In this document: positions 45,714 to 55,308 of the stretch, one piece after another
How the letters are laid out: each line of letters begins with the position of its first letter
How positions within the stretch are numbered: position 1 is the first letter of the stretch
Source of the DNA: Acorus gramineus
Taxonomy: Eukaryota; Streptophyta; Magnoliopsida; Acorales; Acoraceae
NCBI GenBank assembly: GCA_030737835.1
Contig: CM060857.1
Location: 13,837,496 to 13,901,495, forward strand
DNA length: 64,000 bases
Reading direction: 5' to 3'
Notes under the pieces: model-generated
Databases searched by the model: none
The model's input: the letters and a program-made list of their open reading frames with translations, nothing else
Told to the model about the DNA's origin: nothing
Position numbers and translations under genes: made by a program

Positions 45714-47075
45714 TCAAATTTGGGCGCAGTTCGCAGGAGACATATGAATCTCTTTCATCTTGAGATCGTACCCAATATGGATGTTTTGTTGAGCCAAAGC
45801 TCCTATAATCGATATGCCGGAGTTCGAAACAGGCTTGATCGCCAAACACACTTTGCCTGCGTACCAGTAGTGGAATGTATTCCATGGTTGGAGATCCACA
45901 TTTAGCCCCCCCTGGAAATGCAGCGTAACCACTGGTATCGACTCTCCGTCTTCCAGGTCCTCTTTTTCCCCTAGGTAACAAAGACTATCACTTTTCTGCT
46001 GCTTTCCCGACAATGTGATCTTCTCGGTCAGCTTCAACACCAACTCATTATACACATCCTTGACGAGGCGAGTAAACGGTGTCCCCGTGTCCATGATGAG
46101 CCCCCCTCTACCGTTCGGCCTGGTTACATAGATCACAAAGTTGAAAGTGTTTCATTAGGCAAATCACATATTCACATATAAAGCATATGAGACAGATATT
46201 ATTTGAATTGAATTCTGAATGTACTAATTATACCTGGCCAAGAATCTGTCCGGTAGAATGTTGAGTCGCTGGTAATCCACACTGACATCGATTAAGTTCA
46301 CGTAATAGAATGGGTGAGGAGCTAACTCTGGCTTTAAGATTGGCGTTGGCGTTCCCAAAAGCATGGCGCCATCGCCAAAAAAGATGCGTCCCCGCGAGTT
46401 TTCGTCGTCGTAGCGACCCAAGCAGTGCGAGAATATCCAGTGGATGATGTCGCCAAGCTGGGATATCAACGAAATAGGAGCCATGCTGAGGCCGATCGTG
46501 CCCGTTTCGTATTTGTTGAATGTCCCATTCGCATAGAGCGTGCATCCGAAGGCCACCATGGGCAGGGTCATGTGGTTGCCACCCTTAGATTCCACGCCGA
46601 ATTGATCCTTGGACATGGTCCCGATTGAGAAAGACTGGTCTGCGTATTTGATACGGTACATGCACAGGTCGTTTTGGATGTCGCAGGCATGCCCGTCGAT
46701 TTTGTTGCAGATGTCGGTGTTGCAATCGATGGTTTCGTACGTGTTAGAGTTCTCTGGGTCGAAGCGGGGGAGATTTTGTGTGTAACACTTAATGCAGTCG
46801 AGGCACCCGAACCAAGTGATGTCGCTGCCAGTGTCTATGAGGGCCGTCATCTTCTGATGTGAATCACCAACGGTGAGGCGCATCAAATACTGGCCCCAGT
46901 TGGGGGAGATGAGAGTGGCTTTGGGTTTTGATGTGATAAGGGCATCTGTGGCATTAGGGTTGTAGAATGGGGACTTTGGGGAGTCCCAGGGTATGACCTC
47001 TGCAGAGAAGGATAGTGATGAGGCCATGGAAGATGATGAGTTGAGTAGGAATAGGAGGAAGAAGAGTATTGCCAT
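45714..47075 (-). CDS. secreted aspartic protease, nepenthesin/CDR1-like (A1B), copy D
   Basis: Minus-strand exons 47075-46234 and 46119-45714, with a 114-bp GT-AG intron, encode 415 residues. The exon lengths equal those of copy B exactly. The signal peptide is MAILFFLLFLLNSSSSMASS and the short prosegment is AEVIPWDSPKSP. Catalytic Asp81 lies in IDTGSDITWF and Asp291 in MDTGTPFTRL. The Cys insert (CLDCIKCYTQN through HACDIQNDLC), the flap KYADQSFS (Gln where Gly is usual) and IGLSMAPISLISQ are present. LSMAP replaces the LDMGP of the other copies. It ends SPANCAQI. These changes near the flap and the psi-loop region may alter specificity. It sits in the spacer between the inverted arms. Confidence 0.88.
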
Positions 47076-47245
47076 GGTGAGTAAGATCGATGTGAGAGGA
47101 TTAATTCAGCGTGTATGCATGCATGGGAGGCTTATGTTGAGGGGATTATTTATAATAACCAGTTGATTATACATGTTATACATATCATGACTTTATTGTT
47201 GATTGTGTGGTTTGGTGGTGGGCGTTATTCTGGTGAAGTGTATAG

Positions 47246-47268
47246 GTCACACGCATTATTAGTGTGAC
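47246..47268 (-). promoter_or_regulatory. TGTGAC dyad upstream of protease D
   Basis: GTCACAC, nine bases, GTGTGAC: a perfect 7-bp inverted repeat about 170 bp upstream of the start, with the flanking GTGAAGTGTATAG and ATAAG also conserved at copy E. Confidence 0.55.
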
Positions 47269-48699
47269 ATAAGGAACAATGGACGTGTGATATTCATGCG
47301 TGCATTATTCTTTTGAGTGCTTATTCATTATATTAATACTATTTTTAAAATTATATAATCCACTCGTGCAAAAATTTTAAAAATTGACATTTTTTTCATG
47401 GAAAGGTAAGCATGAGTAAGATTTAATTTTATTTAGTAACCAAGGAAATCATGTCCAAAAGAGTCAAAGAAAATTACTTTTTTTCAATATATGTATATAT
47501 TTATCTATATCTATCTATTACTAACCAAAAGACGTACTTTCAATTTGGTAATACTATTTTAAAAATATATATATATATTAAATGAATGGTAGTGATCATG
47601 TCACATCATCATTTTTTTTAATTATTTTATATTGTGATGAAGATGAAAAATCTATCTATATATGTCTACAAATATCAAATATATATCCAACAAATTAAAT
47701 CTTAATAGTTATTTTTGTATAATATCTTTGTTGATTTGTTAATTCTAACCATAACCCTAGAAAGGGCATAAATTTTTCTTGAATGCCATTGTTTTTACCT
47801 ATTTGAGGATAGAGTTTCAAATAAGATATTTTGACAATATAGGGTTAATTAAGAGGTATATATGTAAAAAAAACCCTTCTTTAGGTGTAACATATCTCTG
47901 TAACTTCATAATAATATTTACAAACAATTTATTTAATAACTATTGAAATATTCATTATCTCATTTATGTATATATAACATGAAATATTGTGTATAGATTG
48001 AAATTTTATATTTGTACGCACATTGTGCATGGATGAAAACTAGTATATATATCTATAATGGTATAAAAAGTAAGATTTAAATGAAATTTTTTTTAAGAGT
48101 TAAATGGAAAACATTTTAACCGATTTTACTCTTAAAATTAATTAAAAATACAATTATATTCATCAATAAATTATAAAATTAATTAGTTTGTTTAGATTTA
48201 TATTCAATCTTATTATTTTATTGATTTTAAGATTTAATATATTGACGTTTATCAAAGATTTAATGATTTAGATGACATTTGGATTACCTCTTGATAATAA
48301 TTACCCTCAATGGGTAGTCGGTGGTATTAGGGTGGATTTAATTGTGGTGGATGGAGGATAATTATCTGAAATTTTTAAAGATCAGAAAGTTGTGTAGATT
48401 TAATTAATTTGATGAAATAGGATTGAAATTAAAACAATATCGATAAGAAATGAAGTTCTCTTGGGTTATTAAGAGTGGGACCATTGGTCCCCCTCTCTAA
48501 AAAAAACAACTATTATTTATTTATATTTGATAATTGTTTTGATATTATATCTTCTTAATTGCATTAAGTTATGTTTGGATGTATGAGATTGAAACGCTAA
48601 TATTCTTTAAATCTTAGGTTGGAAACTTAGCTTTTGAAAAACTATATTTTATTAGATTTTCAACCGCAAGATTCTTAAAATCTTGTCGTTTCTTCAGCA

Positions 48700-49127
48700 C
48701 TCGAGACCTCACTCATTTTCCAGCACTCGCTTTATGCCATTTTACCGCCCTTGTGAAAAGATCCTGCTGCCCCGGTCTATTCTTCAAATTCACCAAGGGT
48801 ATTTAAACCTCTTTTCACTTGTCTCTCTCCTCCGAAGGCCCCAAATTAAATCGAACCAAAACACCCTTTCGAGAGAGAAAAAAATAATCCTAAAGCCTCG
48901 AATTCCAGAGGGGAGACTCCTTCCACCGCGAGAGTTTCGTTGGTCACGACCTCGGTGTCCTCTCCACCTCCATTCAAATCCCACTCCGCCTCCTTGACGC
49001 CATGTGCGGCTGCAACGGACGCTTCCTCCGCTCCCTCTATCATGCTGGCGCGCCGCCTTCGTCTGGGGCAACGACGCCAACGAAGATCACGACGATCTCA
49101 TCGCCAATCTCTCCCGGGTGACGCCTG
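48700..49127 (+). pseudogene. GC-rich gene fragment of unknown identity, right-arm copy
   Basis: + strand counterpart of 42397-42790. It has a TATTTAAA near 48798, then a CT-rich leader, then GC-rich sequence ending at the LTR-like TGTCACGCCCC at 49128. No domain was recognised. Confidence 0.4.
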
Positions 49128-49830
49128 TCACGCCCCAGAGCTGTCGTCCCTGAGACATAGTAAATATATAATATCAGCTATCCATACATGAGATCGATAA
49201 AGACTCTAACACAACATACAAGGTAACAAGACAATTACCAAGCGATAGTTGTTATATATATATATATATATAGCGGAAGCTAAACAAGTAAGTCTGTAAT
49301 CCAAAAACATATTACTAACCAGAACGCTTAATCAACTATCTTGTGAGAGCCAACATATAACCAAAAGACATCAAATATACACACTGTGCACAAGCACGAG
49401 TATCAATACATACAAGAGAATTGGGGGGGGGGGGGATGCTAATGGCCTCTCACTCACAAGACCCAAAACACAGACGCTGCACTGCTACTGATACTGCGCT
49501 TAAGGGAGCTTCTCGTTCGGATCCAACTCGACGCCAACTAGAGGAAACAACATGCAAGGTGTGAGCCACACACTCAGTGAATAGTATAATTCATGCAACA
49601 CAACTCATATTGACATTTTAAGCAATTAAAATCCCAACAAGGTGGGAGTAGCCACTCAAACTGGTGGGTTGTGTACCAACACGAGCCCACCACACCCTCA
49701 CTCTCAAAGGGTGACATAGGACTATCGGGAGAAATCTGTTTGTTCCACACCATTCGTCATCCAGTAGTCCACTCTTGGATAGCCTCTACCCACTCTTGGG
49801 TAGCATATCATATTATTTATCAAATTTAGT
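49128..49830 (+). mobile_element. possible solo LTR (Ty3/Gypsy-like), right-arm copy
   Basis: Counterpart of 41640-42396. It starts TGTCACGCCCC and includes GCGGAAGC at about 49273 and a G13 run at 49423-49435 (C10 in the left arm). The 3' limit is approximate. It is an old fossil without an internal region. Confidence 0.35.
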
Positions 49831-50687
49831 TTCACGCAAATAGGGGTGAGACCATTATCTATTCAAGTTAACCCATTTTACATTCCCATTACCCTTTTAT
49901 ATCAATATGTTTAAATATTCCTGTTTTAATATTAGATTTTATAAATCTATTAAGTATAAATGTTATTCAAATGTATCTAACAGATGTTTACGTCTTTACC
50001 CTTTAACAAATTTTTTAAAATTCATTATTATGCAAAATCAAATCAATCAATATTTTTTCTCTTAATCTTATTTTCAGATTTTAAATAGATAATTACATTT
50101 TATAATTTTACGTAAAATGGAATTCTCTAATAATTAATTAAAAATATGGAATTTTTAAAATAATATAATATAATTTATGGGTATATTTCATTTGAATTTT
50201 ATTTATTTATTTGCTGGTGCGTTGTTTTTTGAGATTTATTAACCTATCATATTATTTCGTGGGTCATATGAATTTGGGTGGGATCCATTTAATTTATTCT
50301 ATTTTATAGTATTTTATTATAAAATTTCATTAGGATTAAAGAGATTTGTTCAATATATTATCTTATTTTATTTTATTGTTAGTAGTTTTTAAATTGTTCT
50401 TTAATATATCATATTATTTATTAATTTTATTTTCACCCAAGTGCAAAGGAAAAAGACTACTATATACTATCCAAAAATATAATATTTATTTTTATACCGT
50501 TATAAACACTATATTAATGATATACCATTTAAAAGTTTAATGTGCACATGCTCAATTAATATACAAAGTACATGTGATGCTATTGTATATGTTGGAGCTA
50601 TTGAATAACAACAGAATGCATTTTCATTAGATCATCAAGCAAACAGAAATCACTTTAGAGACAATAATGACAACAGCCAACTAAAAT

Positions 50688-52259
50688 TTAAAGTAGAGCG
50701 CAGTTTGCAGGAGAGATATAAATCATTTTCGCCCCGATATAGTAACCAACATGCATGTTTTGTTGGGCTAATGCCCCTATTGTTGACCTGCCGAAGGTCG
50801 ACGTAGGCTCAATCGCCAAGCACACATAGCCTTCAAACCAATAGTGGAATGTGTTCCATGGCTGAAGATCTACATTGAGGTCCCCTTCAAAATGGAGCGT
50901 CACCATTGGCACCGACTTTCCATCTTCCAGATCACGTTTTCCTCCTTGATAACAAAGATGATTACTATCCTTCTCCCTCCCCGACAGTGTAACCTTCTCG
51001 TCTAGCTTCAATACCAACTGGTCGTACACATCCTTGAAGAGGTAAGTCATGATCGTCCCCGTGTCGAGGAAGAGCCCCCCTTCACCATTTGACCTGATCA
51101 CATAGTCACAAAGATTTTTTTTTTTTATTGGTAATCAATTATGTATTGCTATATAAAAACTTTACAGAAGGTGTAAAAAAAAAAAAAAAAGACATAAATT
51201 AAGATTTGAGAGGTAGAATTGGATAATGACTAAGGAGGGAAGGACGATTCAGGTCAACCAAGGAGGGATTTGACTAACTTTGTGACTATGTTCCTTCACG
51301 AACATAGTGACATAAATAAATATTTGGCAAAGAGTTTTATTAGTTAGGTAAATAAATCATAATAATAAAAAGTCGATCATACTAAATTACCTGGGCAAGA
51401 ACCTCTCGGGATGAATGTTGAGTCGCTTGTGGTCCACGCTTATGTCGATCAAATTCACGTAGTATAATTCGTGATCGGGGGCTGACTTTGGCTTTGTTAC
51501 CATTGGTGTGGGCGTTCCCAAAAGCATGGCATCTTTACCAAAAAAGATGCGTCCCGACGAGTTAGGGTTGCCGTAGCGACCCAAACAGTGCGAGAACTTC
51601 CAGTCGATGAACACCCCAAACTGGGATACGAACGAGAGAGGGCCCATGTCGAGTCCGATCAAGCCCGTGCCTTCCTCGTCGAATCTGTCATCTGCATTGC
51701 GAGAGCATCCGAAGACGATCATGGGGAAGTTGATGTCGTTGCTGCCCTTCGTTTCCAGGCCGAATAGGTCTTTGGAGAGAGTCCCGTTCGTGAAGGAACC
51801 GTCTGCGTATTCGACCTTGTATTTGCACACGTTGTTGTCGTTGTTCTTGTCGTCGTCACTGTCATCGAGCTCGCACCAATGCTCGCGGAGTTTGTCGCAG
51901 GTTTTGGTGTTGCAGTCGATGGTATCATACGTGGTAGAGATAGATGGGACAAACGTTGGGAGATTTTGTGGGTAACAATCAGTGCAAAGGAGGCACTGGA
52001 ACCAGGTGACGTCGCTGCCGGTGTCCACTATGGCCATCATCTTCTGTGGTGGATCGCCAATTGTGAGACTCATCATGTACAGGCTCGAAAAGGAGACCGC
52101 GGATTGGGATTTTGATGTGATGAGGGGATTTGTGGCATTGGGGTTGTAGAATAGGGACTTTGGGGAGTCCCTCTGGATGAGTTCTGCGGAGAAGGATAGT
52201 GTGGCGGCCATGGAAGAGGATGAGTTGAGTAGGAGGAGGAGGAAGAGGAGTACTGCCAT
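50688..52259 (-). CDS. secreted aspartic protease, nepenthesin/CDR1-like (A1B), copy E
   Basis: Minus-strand exons 52259-51391 and 51093-50688 with a 297-bp GT-AG intron; 424 residues. It is the inverted twin of the 39.2-kb gene. The only residue differences seen are Ala2 for Glu2 and Asp115 for Asn115. The signal peptide, catalytic Asp79 (VDTGSDVTW) and Asp300 (LDTGTIMTYL), nepenthesin Cys insert, flap YADGSF and ending SPANCALL are all intact. The two genes converge on the spacer. The intron matches in length and differs at about three positions. Such closeness means a recent duplication or ongoing gene conversion. Short reads or probes would not separate the two copies. Confidence 0.9.
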
Positions 52260-52451
52260 GATGAGTGTAGTGATGGAGATCGGTGTGAGAATATTAATAA
52301 GACCTAAGTGTATGCATGTGAGGGTTCTTTTGAGGGGATGTTTTTGTTATTTATTATGACAAGAATTTTTCCAGTTGTTACGTATCATCATGACTTTATT
52401 GTTGATGGTGCATGGTTTGATGGTGGGTGTTTTTTTTGGTGAAGTGTACAG

Positions 52452-52474
52452 GTCACACACATTATTAGTGTGAC
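52452..52474 (-). promoter_or_regulatory. TGTGAC dyad upstream of protease E
   Basis: GTCACAC, nine bases, GTGTGAC about 190 bp upstream of the start, nearly identical to copy D and to the orphan relic at 19418-19440. Confidence 0.55.
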
Positions 52475-52867
52475 ATAAGAACAATATATGTGTTGAGCGT
52501 TTATTCATTTAGTAATACTATTTTTAAGTTTATATTTGGCATAGAATACGAATTTGAACATAATTTAATTTACTTAAATGTTAAAAGATAAAATGTGATA
52601 TATCATTTTCCTTGTCAAAATAGATTTGATATAAAGCAATAATTAATTACTACTACAATATTTTTTGTCTTTCATCATGGTTGATTTGATCTAATCTAAA
52701 GCAATAATTAATTACTACTACAATTTTTGTCTTTCATCATGGTTGATTTCATCTCGGTTTTAAAAATTGTGATTGTAGTATCTAATACCCTTGTCAAATT
52801 GGATTTGATATCAAATTATAATATATCTAATACCCTTGTCAATTTGGATTTGATATAAAATAATAGG

Positions 52868-53601
52868 GTTTTTCTATGTATATCATTAAAAAAACATGCT
52901 ATTTAATTTTATACCATTTCAAATAAATTATTTATTTTTATATCATTGAAATATGCGGAACTTACGCATATTTAGCACTCTAGTTAACTTCCATCCAAAT
53001 TTTCATTAAAACCGTTAAAGTCTTGGAAAAAGGACCAAATTACCCTTATTTTTTTATTTTGTTACATATTTAACCTTACCAAATACAATATTTATAAAAA
53101 TAAAAGATATTAATTTTAACATGAAAATGATAAATTTCATCTAAAATAAAAATTAATCATAAAAACTATTTATTAGCATGGATATAATAATTATTAATAT
53201 TTACATTTGTAAAAATAAAATAAAATTATTTTTAGAATAATTAATAATATATATTACGGAATGCAATTTTTTAAAAAAATTAGATCTTGATTGGAAGAAA
53301 AAGAAAGAAGTAAGGGTGAATGGATCACGATTGATTTAGAAAGAACATAAAATTAATTAGATTATTATGTTTAATTATTTACATTATGAAAAACAATATT
53401 ATATATTAAGCGTATTTTTGTCAATTTTCTTTCTTAGTTAAGAAAATAACTATAGTTAAGGCCTATTTTGGTTAAAAAGGATAAAAGAGGGGCACATTTT
53501 TACATTAATAAAAATTCTAATGGTATAAAAGTAAATACGTTATTTGTGGTGGTATAAAACTAAATATCATATTTTTTTTATGGTATACATGCAAAAAACC
53601 C
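52868..53601. mobile_element. Mutator-like MITE, right-arm copy
   Basis: Inverted counterpart of 37914-38655. The ends are GGGTTTTTCTATGTATATCA and, reversed, GGGTTTTTTGCATGTATACC. The flanking AAATAATA / AAAATAATA is the same target duplication. A shorter MITE of the Harbinger-like family follows at about 53640-53880. Confidence 0.75.
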
Positions 53602-53881
53602 AAAATAATAATGTATATAATACCATGTTATCATCACATTAATTTGTTTCTGTTTGGATATAAGTTTAGATAGATTCTGCGTTTGAAAAGCTAAAAATTA
53701 TCAAACTCAGATCCAAATACATTTTCAGCATTTAACTTTTCAAATCATAATTTTATTTTTTATGACAAAAAATCTTACGTTTGAAAATCTAATAAAACAT
53801 AGCTTCTCAAAAGCTAAGTTAGAAACATAAGATTTTTAAAATCTCAGTGTTTCAACTTCACATTCAAATGTACCCTTAACA

Positions 53882-55308
53882 CATTGTACACATCCCTGAA
53901 GATATGTTGGTGTTTCGTTGTACTAGTGGAGTTTGGTCAATTTTAAATTAAAAAAAGACTAAAACAAAGTTTTATTACAAAACTCAAAGCACAATAACAT
54001 TTTTTTACCAATTTTTCTTATCTTAACTTAATATCAAATTTCATGTCATCTTGAATCTGATTTTAAATTTTAAATTGCATCTAAATTCTATTTGTTTGAG
54101 ATTTGAAATTTTAAAGTATCTGTTTTACTTGATTTATTATATCATTTAAATTTGTGTTTGAATTTACATTCAAAATTTAAATTCCCAAAGCAGATAATAT
54201 TTAGATAAAATTCATCAAAATTTAAATAAATAAAAAATAAAATATATGATTGACAATTTAAAATTCCATAAAATCGAGATATATAAATAATAATGATAAA
54301 TCATGATATGTTAATAAAATTTGGAATATCAAATTACTTAAAATATTTCATATAATACAAATTCATATTAAGGACATTTGAAAAAGTCAATTTACATAAA
54401 TAAAAAAAACATATGCATGCATTTATTGGGTTTCACAACAAATTATAAAGGATATAATTCAACATTTACTGAGTTTCATTAGATGACCCTGATGCAATGG
54501 GGATCGAGAAGACGAACTTGAATAAAAAAGAACTTTAAAAAAAAAAAAACATTACTCCCCTCCTAGTTCACTTTATTTTTTTATTTTTTCTATAGAAGGA
54601 CCAGAATACAGGGATTGCTACATGATGGGTTGGGACGGGTCTTGTGAATCTCAACCCCCTCACAAAATCCATAAAATCTTATTCCAAATCCGTGACGGGT
54701 TTAGCTTTTTCATCCCAAACCTGTTTTATTTAAGTCGGGTTGGGTCAAGACAGGTTTAGGAAAAAAAATATTAAAACATATTTTTATGTAATATTTAATC
54801 TAAATTAAAATTTTAAATAAAAATAAATATTTATTAGAATAAACCTTACAAAATAAGAAATAAAATAAGAAATGTAAACTTTCAATTTTCATAAAAAGTG
54901 ACGAATATAATGTTTCAATTTTTTTTTAATACCAAAAGACAACCCGGTGTATGTTTATATGATTTCAAATTTCAATTAGCGTTTGAGTTTATTCTTCTTT
55001 TTTTTTAACACCAAATGAAAAATATAAATTATGTAATTAATATAACAAATATTTAATCTTAATATATATTAATTGCAACTGGGGAGGGTTCGAGGCAGGT
55101 TTTGCTAAGTAAACTTATTTCCCATCCAAAACCCTTCAGGTTTCATTTTATTTATCTCAAACCTGTCCCAAACCAAAACCCGACCCATCCCAACTGGGTT
55201 GGGTAATATTATCGAGAATGGAATTTACATAATGACTAAAAAACCCTCTAATATCATTTGATAATAAAAATTATTGTTTTGCCAAACTAATTGATTTCGG
55301 TTAGAATA
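53882..55308. other. non-coding part of the right arm with two empty insertion sites
   Basis: This stretch corresponds to 34446-37640 without the left-arm insertions. The uninterrupted target of the Pack-Harbinger element is at 53960-53962 and that of the foldback MITE at 55265-55273. It otherwise holds AT-rich DNA and a degenerate GGGTTGGGTC-like segment (54630-54760, 55080-55210). No gene was seen. Confidence 0.7.

Larger units (their letters stand above)
43633..47846. other. spacer of the large inverted duplication
   Basis: 4.2 kb between the arms. It carries a foldback MITE, an hAT MITE and protease copy D. Its outer parts belong to segmental block D, which is homologous to 26.2-29.3 kb. 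Since its protease is of the B type, the spacer was already a distinct member of the cluster before the arms formed. Confidence 0.8.
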
